Assembly (NCBI GenBank): GCA_964036195.1
Contig: OZ038459.1
Span: 20,271,206-20,335,205 of the forward strand
Direction: 5' to 3'
DNA from: Sphaerolaimus hirsutus
Lineage: Eukaryota; Nematoda; Chromadorea; Monhysterida; Sphaerolaimidae
Length of the DNA: 64,000 nt
Part shown: in pieces, positions 47,172 through 59,111 of the stretch
How the letters are laid out: each line of letters begins with the position of its first letter
How positions within the stretch are numbered: position 1 is the first letter of the stretch
Notes under the pieces: model-generated
Database searches by the model: none
The model's input: only the letters and a program-made list of their open reading frames with translations
Told to the model about the DNA's origin: nothing
Made by a program: the position numbers and the translations under genes

Positions 47172-50100
47172 CCGGAGTCCATCAATTCTGCTTCCACTGG
47201 CCGATCTAGTACTGGCTGTCCGAATAGATCTTTTGACCCGGATTCGATCGCCGGTCACATTTGATGTGCTCAATAAAACTGTCGAGTCGTCGTGGATAAG
47301 TGTGCGCTCTGATTTGACGCTCGAGCGACGATATTGGTGTCTGTCGTTGTCTTTGTTTTTGTCTTTGTCTTTGCGTTTGTCTTTGTATTTGTCTAGGGAG
47401 GAGGTGGAGTCATTGCGACGATACCCGCCGTTTCTGTATGGCCAGGATGTGTTTCAAATGTGAAAAAAATAAATTACAGTATCATTTGTAAGTGCCCTAT
47501 TTACTAGTGATGTAAAGGCACCGAGCCACCGGTCGGACCGGTGCTGGACACCAAAGGGCAGAAATGTTAAAAGTACTGAAAATTTTTTAAAAGTAAACAT
47601 AAACGTAAAGTATTTTTATTTTACTCACAGATGAGTACAGAAAACGTAAAGTATTTTATTTTAAATTTTACACTACGTAAGAGGTGAGTAAAATACTTTT
47701 TTCCAGAGAAAATGTAAAAATGAGTATTTTTTCCATGGAAAATGTAAAAACGTGTATTTTTCTCACAGAAAACGTAATAGTGGATAAATTTCTCACAAAA
47801 ATAATGTAAAAATGTGTGTTTTTCTCTTGATAAGTATTTCTTAGGAAAATGTCCTATGTTCGTCACTTTCTGGCTGGCAAAATGATATTTTATGTCCCCT
47901 TAAAATACGTTTTCTGTACTCGCGTACTTTCAAGATGGGCCAAAGGGCACCTGCCCAGCACCGGTGCTTGTGCGGTTCCATTGCAATTTTCAGAGGTGCC
48001 CTAGGTGCCATTTTTTCCTGGTAGCCAGGGTAGCTGGTGCCTTATCTAGGTGATTGCAGGGTGCCGGTGCGGCGCGGTACCATATTTCCCGGTGTCTTTA
48101 ACATCACTGCAGTATTCACCTGATAGGGCTGTCGCTGTGCAACGAGTTGCCGAATTTTGCCTGCCCATTGCGGCCATCTGCGACAGTAAAAAATTGCACC
48201 ATTTTAGCATATGAAAGCGGCCGCAACGTAAATAAAAACTTCAATTTTTTTCGTATTTACAGCACAAAAAATTCAAAACAATTCAAACGAAAACTCACCC
48301 TTTCTACTCAAAGGCAGCGGCCTCGGTGAGTAGCTTCTGCTATCGAAGCCCAATACAGCCAATCTCTGCTTGTCGCTCTTGTAATGGCCGTACTTGGCCT
48401 TGAGCAGGTGGCCGGTGCCCACGGCGAGCAGACGCGGGTCGTTGGTGCCCTCCAATTCGGGCAGGGAGCACACCCTTGGGGGGGGGGGGGTTGGAAGTTG
48501 GGTTTTTTTTGAGGGGGGGGGGGATATTTTCAGAGTTGTTATAAGTTCTGATCTTTTTCAAAAGTACGCGTACTGCCGTACCGGTACCGGTAAATACTTT
48601 CATTTTTACCCGGTAGCCAGGCCTCCTACGCACAAATGACCGGCGCGCACAAACGCCTGGCACGCACAAAATGAAAGTCCGGTACGCACAAACGCCCGGT
48701 AAGCACAAAACTGTAGCTTTGTGCGTGCCGCACATTGTGCGTGCCAGTCGTTTGTGCGCGCCGGTCATTTGTGCGGGCGGGGCTTGTATTCTGGCTGGCT
48801 TGGCGCATTATCCCCCCCCCCCCGCAGCACAACGAGACCACAAGATGGCGCCAACTGGCTGCACGCTTCCAACGTGAGACATAAATGAGTGCGAGGGCAG
48901 AGTATCATGTCCGCCGAGTATAAATAACATTGCCACGAATCTCACGAGTTTTTAGTGCATGTTGGGTGCATTCACGTGTAAGTGCGGTGCACATACACGT
49001 GTCGCGGCGGGGGGGGGGGGGGGTGGCGTGTAAGACAAAATTTTGAAATTTTGTTTCCCCAACCCCCTAATTAAGCGATTATTACGCCGGCAGTTTGCGG
49101 CTGGCAATTAAAATAATTGCGGCCAGCGCCAAATTCCCCCAAATGCCATGACGCCAGAGTTTTAATACTTTAATTACCCTGGTTTAATTACCCTTTAAGT
49201 ACCCAAACTGCCGGCGTAATAATCGCTTAATTAGGGGGTTGGGGAAACTAATTTCACTCTCGTTGGAAGCGTGCAGCCAGTTGGCGCCAACTTGTGGTCT
49301 CGTTGTGCTGCGGGGGGGGGGGATAATGCGCCAAGCCAGCCAGAATACAAGCCCCGCCCGCACAAATGACCGGCGCGCACAAACGACTGGCACGCACAAT
49401 GTGCGGCACGCACAAAGCTACAGTTTTGTGCTTACCGGGCGTTTGTGCGTACCGGACTTTCATTTTGTGCGTGCCAGGCGTTTGTGCGCGCCGGGCGTTT
49501 GTGCTTACAGGTGCGGGGCCGTCTGATTTGCACGCTGCACATTGCAGATGAGCTAGCTATCCAATCTGGAATGAATTGAAATTTTTCCAATGCATTTTCT
49601 CAGAGTTTTGAGCTATTTATATTCATTTCAAACCTGGATGCCAAAATCCACAAAACATTAGGCATGGATGGCAAAGCACGGCTACTATTTAAATACTTGA
49701 ACAGCATCTGGTTACTTGAAGATCTTAACAGCAAACAAAACATGATGATTATTCATTTTATAGATTTTGGATATGTAAACGAAACGAAAAACGCTTTGAA
49801 AAATACAATTACCGTATTTCCTTGAATTCACCTTCCTCGGCTTACATCATATTTACCTTCCTCGGCTTACATACCGTATATCCTCGAATGAGACCCCAGG
49901 GTAGTTATTTTTTCGTCAGAGTTTTTGAGGGGGGAGTTATTCAAGGGGGAGGAGTTATTCAAGGGAGGGAGGGATTTTTTCCTCAGAAACTTGGACTTAA
50001 TTCATTGTATTAACGCATTCTGTCAACTCATGTAATCCAGCTATTTAAATGTACAAAACAACAAAGAGGTGCTTACATGTTATATGTCTGCTGTTATTGC

Positions 50101-53012
50101 CATATATTAATATTTTTTTTGTCTTTGCATCGATCATTTTTGTAAACTTTGTAGCATATTTTTCACCCCGAGGGGGAGTTATTCATGAGGGGGGAGTTAT
50201 TCGAGGGAGGGAGTTATTCGAGGGGGGGGGGTTTATTCAAGGATATACGGTACTTTCATATGATTATGTTATGTACATTACATGAATATGTTATGTACAT
50301 TATGTAGTATATTATGTACTTAATGTCAATTTACCTAATCGAAGCTACACACTGCCTGATTTGTGTAGCAATTCCAGTTGAACTATAGATATTGGAATTT
50401 TGTTTGGTTGCTTAAATATCATTACCATTAATGTTAAAGCTGATTTTTTATTATGTTTGCAACGAAATAATGAAGCTCCTGGGGGTAATGAGGGCAGCAC
50501 ACCCCCTGGAAAAAGGCGTTTAATTTTTGTGACGTTTTTCTAAAATAACTTTTCGAATTTCGAAATTTCTAATTTAGAGTAAATACTCACGGTATGTGCG
50601 ATATATTCACCGATGTTTTGACACGGGACTAGGACCACCACCATGTTTTAAATTTATAAAAAAACCCGTCACACGCACATGGTAGAAGGCAGAGAGGAAG
50701 TGCTGGCTATTATCGAGGAAGCGTTGATTCAGCCCCGGGTGGTAAATGTCGTGGCCGAACGCGGCGAAGAGACACGCGAGCTTGTCGAGCGGCTGGAGCA
50801 GCGGGCCAACGCGTCGCTCGCGCAGCAAACAGTGCATCGCGTGCGCCACGTCCGCCGCGTGCACGGCCGTGTGGTACGCGTTCAGCCGGCCGTAGCCGAT
50901 CTCCATCAGACCTGCGTCGAGGTTGCCGCTTGAACACGCTTTTCCAATGCAGTTTCAAGCTTCAAGTTCAAGTTGCAGCCAACCCAAGCACAGCCTGAGC
51001 CTGGTGGGGTCGAGTCTGAACGCCCTGAGCAGGTCGTGTGCGTGCAGCACGCTCTCGCCGATGGTCACCAGTGGGTGGCCCGACGACAGCCGCTCGATGC
51101 TGAAGATGTTCATGCGCCAGCTCGGCAACAACCTCAGCATGCACTGCGTGCGAGCAAGTAGTTTAGCTCAATTGCCATGGTCGTAACGACATTACAGGAA
51201 GGTGGATACCGGAGGTTTATATTTTCAAATACCCCCAAGCGGGTTTTTTCAGGGTGCAAATTTTCAGGGTATTTTCGAGGGGGTAATTTTTGCCTCAGCT
51301 CAAAAATACCTGGGGGTATTTCGGAGGGGGGGTAATTCAAGGGGAGGGTATTTCGAGAAGATACGGTAAATAATTACCTTGAGTGATGACGCCGGCGGCG
51401 CCTCGACCAGCGCGTTATATGCGCGGCCCATGTTCCTGGTTCTGCGCAATCTGAGGCAGCGCTGCGTGCGGTCCGTAGCGAAACGTCTGCACGGCGCGCT
51501 GCGGCTGCGTCTCGTGTTTAGGCTCGCTCGGTAGTCGAACGAAGTGGCATGATTAGGCGCAAGACGTTTAGCGCCGCTGTTGACGGGGCCGGCCGAACAG
51601 AAGGACTGGGCGCCGCCCGCCCGCTGGTGCCGCGCCCACGACATGCGGTTCTCGATTGCAACCGACGACGACGCGGACGACACGCCTGCGATCGGTGGGA
51701 TTTGGCCCGTGTCGGTGCCGAAAACAATCAAAATTGCCATGCTTGGATGAAGGAAATTGTGCACAGAGCCACTTCCAGACAGTGTAAAATGCCCTGTAAG
51801 ATTTTCACCGATTTAACATAATTTAAATGTCATGGAACGTGTCCAAAGTCTGGTGAAATGCCAGGCAAATTGTCAAATTTTCTTTTAGTTTTTAGCATTT
51901 TTCATGACATAACATGACTTCCGACACTTAGCAAATATGACAACTTGACATTTTACAGTTCCTGTTAGTGATCCCAGAACAGACCGAATGAGAGTTTATG
52001 CAGGAGCGGCGGCCAGCTGGGGTGGGCGATGACGGCGCTGTCGCTGGTGCGGTGCTTGCCGTGGTGGTTGCTCGACGAGGACGGCGACCGCGACGACCAT
52101 CGACTGCTGTGCAGCAGCCGCGCCGAGCNNNNNNNNNNNNNNNNNNNNNNNNNNNNNNNNNNNNNNNNNNNNNNNNNNNNNNNNNNNNNNNNNNNNNNNN
52201 NNNNNNNNNNNNNNNNNNNNNNNNNNNNNNNNNNNNNNNNNNNNNNNNNNNNNNNNNNNNNNNNNNNNNNNNNNNNNNNNNNNNNNNNNNNNNNNNNNNN
52301 NNNNNNNNNNNNNNNNNNNNNNNNNNNNCGGGCAGGGAGCATACTCTTTGGGGGGGGGGGGGTTGGGAGTTGGGTTTTGAGGGGCATACTTTCAGAGTTG
52401 TTATTTATAAGTTCTCATCTTTTTCTAAAGTAAATACACGTACTGCCTACTGGTAAATACTTTTATCTTTAGCCATGCTCAAAAATACCTGGGAAAATAC
52501 TTTTTTGCCCAGTACTTGGTTAATGTTGTGTCAAAGTGTTTTTCCAAGTATTTTTGAGTAAACCGTGTCTTTTTTGTCACGGGGGGGGGGGTGCTTAAGG
52601 CAAGTGACACTAGCTCGAGACAATTTATGTTTTGTACGCATGAGTATTTACCCAGTGCACAGTATTTCAGAGTAAACCCACTATCAATTCTAGATATTTT
52701 GATATTTGAGGGAGGACTCATTAGATAACAATTAGAAACTCATTAGATAATCGGTATCCAAAAATACATTTCACTGAACTTTGCTCACTTCGTAATGCCA
52801 TTTATGTCGTACAGCGCCCGGCATTTTCCACCCGCCAATTTGGGACACAAAAGAGCGATTTGTTTGAGTAGGTCTTCCCATGTTTTTATCTGTCTACTGT
52901 CGTAACGAAATACGGCCGGTCGAATTTCTGGGAAGCCATTCGTGAAGATTAGAAAATCTTTTTGCACCGATTTGTGTATAGCGACGTAGTTACTGGATGC
53001 TCGTAGTGCCAT
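47172..53012 (-). CDS. Doublecortin (DCX) domain protein, 5' exons
   Basis: DCX domains bind microtubules. Exon 1, 53012-52789, starts at ATG 53012 and reads VQKDFLIFTNGFPEIRP, KTWEDLLKQIALLCPKL, GGKCRALYDINGITK, the first two thirds of a DCX domain. Its donor (AA|GTGAGC, phase 2) fits the acceptor at 48474: aa|g gives Lys, then VCSLPELEGTNDPRLLAVG, the usual DCX end (V-SL-EL...YVA-G). Exon 48474-48299 continues LLKAKYGHYKSDKQRLAVL. Exon 47433-47172 reads RRNDSTSSLDKYKDKR, a Lys-Asp repeat (KDKDKNKDND), then VTGDRIRVKRSIRTAS, donor CGG|GTAGGT. Phases between the last two exons do not match, so a small exon is probably missing. A second copy of the exon-2 acceptor region stands beside the gap at 52329-52345. 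PDE7-like exons lie inside intron 1 on the same strand. No kinase domain is seen; DCX family membership is fairly sure, the ortholog is not. Confidence 0.75.
47506..48108. mobile_element. TAGTGATGTAAAGGCACC-family element
   Basis: Ends tagtgatgtaaaggcaccga and cggtgtctttaacatcact resemble the ends of the GCGCC composite at 23858. The arms have ggtgccggtgcgg words; the centre (47570-47930) is an array of gtaaaatacttttt/aaaacgtaaag. No clear 8-bp duplication. Confidence 0.65.
48625..49510. repeat. 890-bp long inverted repeat with CGCACAAA arms
   Basis: Left arm runs cctacgcacaaatgaccggc to ggctgcacgcttccaacgtg; the right arm is its complement (49250-49510). Inside is a second palindrome, 49053-49248, gtttccccaaccccctaatt and complement. 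It lies in intron 1 of the doublecortin gene. No coding content, although several frames are open. Confidence 0.85.
49872..50252. mobile_element. CCTCGAATAA-family MITE
   Basis: Ends taccgtatatcctcgaatga and ttcaaggatatacggta; accccagggtagttattttt inside the left end. A diverged second start (accgtatttccttgaattca) precedes it at 49812. Confidence 0.75.
50591..50628 (-). CDS. Possible 38-nt exon following the PDE7-like exons
   Basis: Minus strand: acceptor gtggtcctag, then SRVKTSVNISHI plus two bases, then a strong donor GTGAGTATT. It would follow the exon ending at 50679 after a 50-nt intron, in phase. The TSV triplet matches the NTSV that follows in PDE7, but the rest does not, so this is tentative. 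Confidence 0.3.
50679..51685 (-). CDS. PDE7-like cyclic nucleotide phosphodiesterase, N-terminal part of the catalytic domain
   Basis: cAMP phosphodiesterases of the PDE7 class hydrolyse cAMP with a two-metal HD site. Minus-strand exons: about 51685-51378, 51143-50984 and 50911-50679, joined in phase by GT-AG introns of 234 and 72 nt. The first is basic (RRTRNMGRAYNALVEAP). The second reads CMLRLLPSWRMNIFSIERL and GHPLVTIGESVLHAHDLL, matching PDE7 CMLEKVGNWNFDIF. The third reads LNAYHTAVHAADVAHAMHC, LLQPLDKLACLFAA and GHDIYHPGLNQRFL, matching PDE7 NPYHNAVHAADV and HDLDHPGVNQPFL. The second Asp of HDxDHPG, conserved in PDEs, is Tyr here. The remaining about 200 catalytic residues are not found in the next 10 kb on this strand. 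The exons sit inside intron 1 of the doublecortin gene and beside a gap, so a truncated copy or a scaffolding error is possible. Confidence 0.85.
51205..51368. mobile_element. CCTCGAATAA-family MITE in a PDE7-like intron
   Basis: Left tataccggaggtttatatttt-like end, inner ggtatttcgaggggg and right tatttcgagaagatacggta. It forms most of the 234-nt intron 51377-51144. Confidence 0.65.
51768..51974. mobile_element. Introner-family element, duplication CAGA
   Basis: CAGA at 51764-51767 and 51975-51978 flanks gccacttccagacagtgtaa and tgttagtgatc ends; the body is tgtaaaatgccctg and complement words. It lies between the PDE7-like exon and the Ser/His-rich frame next to the gap. On the gene strand it begins GATCACT, so a GT donor is not supplied here. 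Confidence 0.65.
51979..52128 (-). CDS. Possible Ser/His-rich exon cut by the assembly gap
   Basis: The minus-strand frame from the gap edge reads RLLHSSRWSSRSPSSSSNHH and then WPPLLHKLSFGLFW before the introner element. GC-rich and protein-like, but cut at 52128; all three frames are fairly open, so the frame and gene are uncertain. It may be a 5' exon of the PDE7-like gene. Confidence 0.35.
52129..52328. other. Assembly gap, exactly 200 N
   Basis: A run of 200 Ns, a conventional scaffold-gap size. The sequence to its right (52329-52480) is about 80% identical to 48459-48610, so the gap lies at a duplication or misjoin. Confidence 0.99.
52329..52345 (-). pseudogene. Second copy of DCX exon 2, cut by the gap
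   Basis: The minus strand reads an acceptor ccaaag followed by a GTA TGC TCC CTG CCC, that is VCSLP, matching the start of the exon at 48474 with the same phase, then runs into Ns. The adjoining intron bases (ggggggttgggagttgggtt) also match. It is either a duplicated exon or the other haplotype. Confidence 0.7.
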
Positions 53013-53907
53013 GATTTTTAAGGTGATATGGAATTATTAGATAAAGCATGCTTCGATATTCCACTTTCGCAGTTTTTGCATGGTTTGAAATTAACGGGTA
53101 GATTTACATGTCGACAAAATGTCCTGTATTGAGGTGTGTATTAATAATTACATACCTAAATACATACCTAGCACGGGTTTATTATCACTTTTCACTGTCT
53201 ATAACATCAGTACAATAAGCATAAAAACGTGAATATTAATAGCATTAATAGGGAAGCATTGACATATGTATGTATCTGTTTACTTGTAAATGGGTATACA
53301 CGAAAATCCACTGTGAGTTCTGCAAAGAATTACAATCAAAATAATCATGTACCGAAATACCAGGCAAAACAAACAAATTTTGAATCAATGCTCTAAAAAT
53401 GGCATCCCGATTCCTCGAAAAACGACTCACTTTAAGTTATTTCTGAACTTTCAGACCGACCACCGAAATGCTTCTCAGTTTCGTCCCTGGAACCATATAC
53501 AAATCTGCAACTTTTACAATCAAGTGATCAATTTCATACACATCTTGTCGCTTCTCGTCGGGTATTTATTCTCATAAAAAACCTTTGTGCACTGGCAAAT
53601 GAAGTCCCAAAACTCTTATAAACATGTTTGTCAACTTAATCTAAAATTTGTCGCTTGACATCACTTGAAATTGGCCCCTTGCCAATGCAAATGGACACAC
53701 ATAGGATGCGCTTCCATGGCTACCAAATGGATACAATATGGGCATGTCGAATAAACCTTGAGTGTCCGTTATGGTACGACTTGGGCGGCTCCCACAATTT
53801 AGTGGTATATTAACGCCATATTTATGGTTTCTTCGGACTTGTGAATGGCGTAGTAGGGTTCGAACTCGACTCGACTCATGAGAAAAATCGAGTTTCAAGT
53901 CATAGGT

Positions 53908-54235
53908 AGGGTTCAAACCGGATCCCGATCGATCCTAATCCCGAATCCCATTAATTTCCAAGATACAGCGGTCCCGACACCGACCGAAGCCCCAATCTGA
54001 TCACGATCTCGATCCCAAAGTCCCACTCCCGATCCCGCAGCTCCAAGCCCCAATACCGATGCCGATCCCGAAACATCAATCTCTATCCCTATCCAGACAA
54101 AAAACATATACTGGTTCCGATTCCGCGACCCCAATCCCGATCCCATCCCGTGACCCCAATCCTGATGCGGATGTCAATCCCGAAAATTCAAAGTGCCAAT
54201 CCCGTTTTCAAAACTCAATCCCGTTTGGAACCCTA
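53908..54235. mobile_element. CCCGATCCCGAT-array hAT-like element
   Basis: Ends TAGGGTTCAAACCGGATCCC and CCCGTTTGGAACCCTA enclose gatcccgatcccaa arrays. No clear duplication. Confidence 0.7.
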
Positions 54236-54580
54236 CCCTGATGAGGCACAGACAGTGCTTCAATTCGCACAGGGCATAGCGCCATTCCATTGTTTGCGGT
54301 GGAGCCAGGAGTTGGCTTGGCGCCAAGCAATGACTTTTTATTACAAAGCAGAGTTATGGTGCTGTCATTGGCGCCAGTACCGGAAATACGGTATCATTAT
54401 CATGGCCTTTTTTCCAACACCATCGACAACTTGCGGTTTCACCTAATACTATAATGCGTTTTATGATTTTGAGATGCGCGTTTTATTGTCTTTTTTGTGT
54501 CGGTAATGCAGTGTGCAGCGTTTGAATGGCATGGCATCAAAGATTGATTAGCTACTTCATGCATATTTATCTTGCTTTTT

Positions 54581-55364
54581 ATAAACACCTTCCCGGTCAA
54601 GTTCACCACCCAATTTTTTATTTCACTTCGGATGTAATATCTTCGTTCATATCATGGGGGTGTTATAAAGCTGAAACTTTGAATATATACAGTTGTAACA
54701 CCCCCCCTACTCTGCTTCAATGGGGGGAGGTGAGGCGACTCACTGCTGAGTGGGTTGCCCTATACGCAACAATTTTTTTCGGCTTTTTTGGTGTCCCAAA
54801 CAAGTTAACCACCCACTTGATTAGCTACACTTCGAGGGTCGTGTGTGTCTCCAGCTGTGAGGCTGGTATAAAGCTGAAATTTGGGGGATGTCTTTTTAAC
54901 AACCCCCCTTACAATACATCAGTGGGGCGGCCTGCCAGCGAAATACGGTAGGTATTTCTGTACTATCGATTCTCTGTTTACTCTAATTGTCACTCGCACT
55001 ATGGGGTAAACAACATAGAATTTACAAATACATTTACTAATTACATTTACTAGAAAGACGGGTATACTCGACTCGAGTACTACTGAGTAAATACGTTCAC
55101 ATTTTCTCTGAAAAGGGTACCAGGTGCCAGTCTCGCAAGTGGAGAAGTGACAGCACAAATGGGAAAAGCGACAAAAAATGTTTGCATATAGGGCAACCCA
55201 CCCTGTAGCGAGTCGCCGCACCTTCCCCCATTGTTACGCAGTAGCGGGGTGTTAAGACTATATACCCACCAAATATTAGCTTAATATGACACCCATAGCC
55301 AGAGATATTGCATCTGAAGTGAAATAAAAAAATGGGTGGTGAAATTGTCCGGGAAGGTGTTTAT
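54581..55364. repeat. 780-bp long inverted repeat
   Basis: Left arm ataaacaccttcccggtcaa, right arm ttgtccgggaaggtgtttat, both continuing through tcaccacccaattttttatt and its complement and gagtgggttgccctata/tatagggcaacccaccct. The left side also contains a partial tandem of the arm. Confidence 0.75.
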
Positions 55365-57905
55365 GTTTAGTGGGTGGAGAGTGGGAGAAGATATTACTGG
55401 CCTCAAAATATCTAATTTATGTTGTTCAAATGAAGTGGCCACAAATGTTGTGGTTGATAGTAATATAATCGAGTTGATAAAAGTCCATAACATTCTGAAA
55501 CTGCACTTGTCTATACCGTATTCTCTAGAAATACCCTTGAATCAACCCCCTAGAAATACCCCCAGGTGTTTTTAGCTGCGGGAAAAATAAACCCCCCTCA
55601 AAATACCCCCGTCTGGAATTATGTACATTATGTATGCAATATACATGATGTATATATTGGTGACTGTTTGCATCGCAGCTACACATACTATGAACAAATA
55701 CTTTGTGTAGCGATGGACGTTGATATGTGCAAATATATGTCATGAATCCGTATTCTGCTGTTTTTTGACTATACGGATCCAGAGAAGTATGCCATGCACT
55801 GCTTTTCCCTATCATACCACTTTATCACCTGCCTGTCTCTGGTGTGCACTGCACAGGGCCCGGAGGTCCAAATGATGCCATTAAGTTTAAGGGAATGTGT
55901 CCAAAGACCATTTTTTGCAGAGCGTGCAGTGATCCACTTGGGGATCATGCTGCCCTGTTTCCCGCGGCACGCACAGCGCTTACACTTAGCACAAGCAGCG
56001 CAATGAAAAGCAATTGTTAATTGGCAACTAAAAGAGTACAGTTAGTATAAATACTCAGGAGGGTCCAAGTTGGTTGAGAAGAGAATTTATTTTTTGGGCG
56101 ATGGAAATACGCTAGAGCAGCAGAGTTGAAGCAATCAAATTTCAAAGTCCAAGTGACATGAAAAAACAACAATTAGCCACTTATAAGGTGTAGGTAAATA
56201 CCATAATTGAAATGAATAAAAAGACTAAAAATACAATATCATAAAAGGCACGTAATCACTGAATCAGGTGATCAAATCATAAAAGGAAAAGCACATAATT
56301 AATTGAAAGGCACAGGTAGTGAAAGCAAACACTTAACGTAATTATCATAGGTAAAAGTGTGGTAACTGATAGACACATCAAAAACATCAAACATTAGCTT
56401 CATACAACATGGGCTTAATTTAAGAAATAATAAATGTACAAAAACAGGTAAATACTTCCATAACTACCTACAACTTCCTACTAAACTAATACAACCTAAC
56501 ATACATACCAAAGCAGCGCAATGCATATTTACACATAAGGGGAGCAAATGAAATAGAATCAATTAAATGTAAAATCAGGAAAGTTGTATGAAATCAACCT
56601 GAATGATAATTAAGCAATTAAAATACAAGCTCACAATTGTCTATAATAAATATTCTACTAATTGTTAATGCTTAAGCTCATGAAAGTCAAAAATCAGCAC
56701 AAAATAATATTTACAGAATTTCTACATGTCACATGAAAGCTTTTAACGGGGGGGGGGGGGGGTTGTATTCAAGGATTACGGTAGCTAGTGGAATGCTCGT
56801 GAGCGCAGGTGCTTATCACCTTCAATGCCGCGACACATTATTGTGACTATCTGGCCAGCTCGCGCCCGTGAGAAAGGTTTCAGCCCACTGGCCTCGCTAT
56901 TCTGAGCGTGATGGAATAATTATGCTGGGGCGGTGGAAAATGTATTTTTTTGGACTGCGACTTGTCACTTCTCAGGGCGTGATCAGGAGCTGTTTCTACT
57001 ACCCATCGATACTAGATGACACTGCCGACAATCTAGTCAACGTGGGGAGAAACTCCGAACAGTTTATAGTTTTTGATAAGTTTCAGTAAAATTCATTGTT
57101 CCTGGCTTCCTGGTCGCCACCTACCTATCAGTCACAGTCTCCGCCTATGCCCAAAGATAAGTAAAGGTGGAATGTGCATTTGGCCGCCCAGAGAGTCACA
57201 ACACTGTGCCGACAACTTCAATAGTGCCCGCAGACCGTGCCGCGGCATTCTTATTAGAAATGTGAAATTCCCCTCTCACCTTGTGACACGTGGAATGTGG
57301 CTTGTGTGAGAACTGATAATGACTTAACTAATCTTAATTTAAGGGAACACATCGGGAAAATTAATTAAGTGGAAACAAAAAACGTGCAGAGCACTACAAC
57401 TGCGAAAACATGGTAAACTCGGTCTGCCAGTGTAGCGGGGTCAATCTTGTTGTGCAGTGCTCTATCGGAAGCCATCGATAGTCGATTACTCGAGCCATAA
57501 TCCCTCCCTCGAGCTCGAGTACAAAAAAACGTATCTATTTAACTACTCTGGTAAACAACCTGTATCGCGTTGCGATGTTATTGTTTTGTGCATTCAATCA
57601 AGTGTTCACGGCAACGTACACATGCGAATGTTTTCTGATATCAATAGAGCAGGGTTTTTTGTGGAATTGGATTAATTTGAAATCAAGCATGAACTGAACA
57701 AACAGATCGAAGCTGGTTTCTCTCGATTATATTTCGATCTTGTGGCGATACATTTTCTCGGTATACTGTCCACGGGCCTGGGTTTTAGAATACCTAGGTA
57801 AACATTTTTAGCAGCTGAAAAAGAAATGAAGATGTTTGATGAAACACCGACTTTTTTCATTTCCATTAACGTGTTCCATGATCCATCACTTTATCTCAAA
57901 GAAAT
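55365..57905. other. No gene seen
   Basis: It contains a CCTCGAATAA-family end at 55514-55612, a lone right end at 56742-56785 and AT-rich sequence. At 55900-56000 one plus-strand frame reads CRACSDPLGDHAALFP, reminiscent of cysteine/histidine motifs in retrotransposon proteins, but it is too short to call. Confidence 0.4.
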
Positions 57906-58061
57906 ATGATCACGAAGCCATACTTAACTGAAACTCAGGCTCAGAGACCAAACTGTGGGCTGTATGGCTGTATTAACCACGCGCAAAATAACTATGGTAT
58001 GTTGACGTTTTCTGTTCCACATGAAAAAAATATTAATCCACTAAATCACAACGTCTGTTAA
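57906..58061 (+). CDS. Possible THAP-type zinc-finger start exon
   Basis: ATG at 57906 opens a 51-residue frame with NCGLYGCINHAQNNYGMLTF followed by SVPHE. This matches the start of THAP fingers (C-x4-C with YGC-N, then xSFHxFP). A good donor, TATG|GTATGTTGA, lies at 57997, so the exon may end there. The remaining THAP ligands are not seen. It could be a transposase or host-gene fragment. Confidence 0.35.
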   Translation: MITKPYLTETQAQRPNCGLYGCINHAQNNYGMLTFSVPHEKNINPLNHNVC

Positions 58062-58435
58062 TATTTTTTATTTTTGTTGCATTTGGCACAATTCCAGTAC
58101 TTTGTGTACCTTCTATTGGAGACAGCGCTTCTATTCATTTCATGGCCCAAAAAAAGTTGAAAAAGTGAACCTTCTATTGGAGACATCCTTCTATTGGAGA
58201 CATCCTTCTATTGGAGACCTGCCCTTCTATTAGAAGAAATATGGTGAACGCTTTTCCATATATAGCAATATGATTGGTACATTCACTTACTTCATATTTC
58301 CTATTTTAATGGAGCTTTTTCATGGTTCAATTTTTGCATATTTGTTAATATATCTACATTGGGGTTGATTCGTTATACATTGGGGTTCATCCATAACACA
58401 TGACACTATGAGGGGTGGTTCAACATAGGAGCTGG

Positions 58436-58638
58436 TGGCAATCCTAAGCTCTGTAAAGTGTAAAGTTGAGTGTCAAATGTAAAGTCAAATGCAAAGTGAA
58501 GTGTCAATTGTCCTGCACAGTTCAGTAATAAAATCTTTTCTTTTTTGTTTTAAGTAACACTTTACTTTGCATTTGACTTTACATTTGACTTTACATTTGA
58601 CATTTTACTTTACACTTTACAGGGCTTGGGACCGCCCC
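58436..58638. mobile_element. Introner-family element, duplication CTGG
   Basis: CTGG at 58432-58435 and 58639-58642 (complement of CCAG) flanks tggcaatcctaagctctgta and tttacagggcttgggaccgc. The arms are gtcaaatgtaaagtcaaatg arrays. Confidence 0.8.
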
Positions 58639-59111
58639 CTGGTTGACACATTCCACATAGCCGGGGTTAACTCCTGCGTCCCGTGCCCAACTGTGCCGTC
58701 GTGTAAAAATTATCTTTATAAACTTTACTGCTGCCCAAAAGAAAAATTTATAATATTTATATCGCGCTGGCCGCTATGTGATGATTGGTGACATACACAA
58801 TATGAATAAATGAGAATGGAACAGACGTTTTTAAGCAGTTTACATTACCGTGGGTGCGTAAAACTTAACTATGCCATTAACTTTTTCAATAAAAGACACC
58901 GCTCGATGCGATCTCACGGAAAATAAATTGATCGATTTAAATGGGGAAAGTGTCAGTTTACAGCGTATTAAGATGATCATTAAGCCCATCGATTTTTATA
59001 GTAGGTACTTAAATACACACGACTGCTACAAATCAAATATCGTTTGTTTAGAATAGAAGTAATCGCTGTGTTAAAGTATTTACCAACAAAACAAAAAAAA
59101 TATTTCCCAAA

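Noticed and set aside
47340-47395. tctttgtctttgtctttg simple repeat taken as a microsatellite only
   Set aside because: On the minus strand it is the in-frame Lys-Asp repeat of a probable exon between proper splice sites, so I treat it as coding.
48340-48768. 142-codon minus-strand frame across the CGCACAAA arm
   Set aside because: It runs from a palindrome arm into a shadow frame of DCX exon 2; no signal supports it.
50679-50933. Plus-strand open frame VEGREEVLAIIEEALIQ
   Set aside because: Exact antisense of the PDE7-like exon, which carries the diagnostic metal-binding motifs.
55890-56005. Retrotransposon-like motif CRACSDPLGDHAALFP
   Set aside because: Only about 30 residues, no neighbouring polymerase motifs; could be chance.
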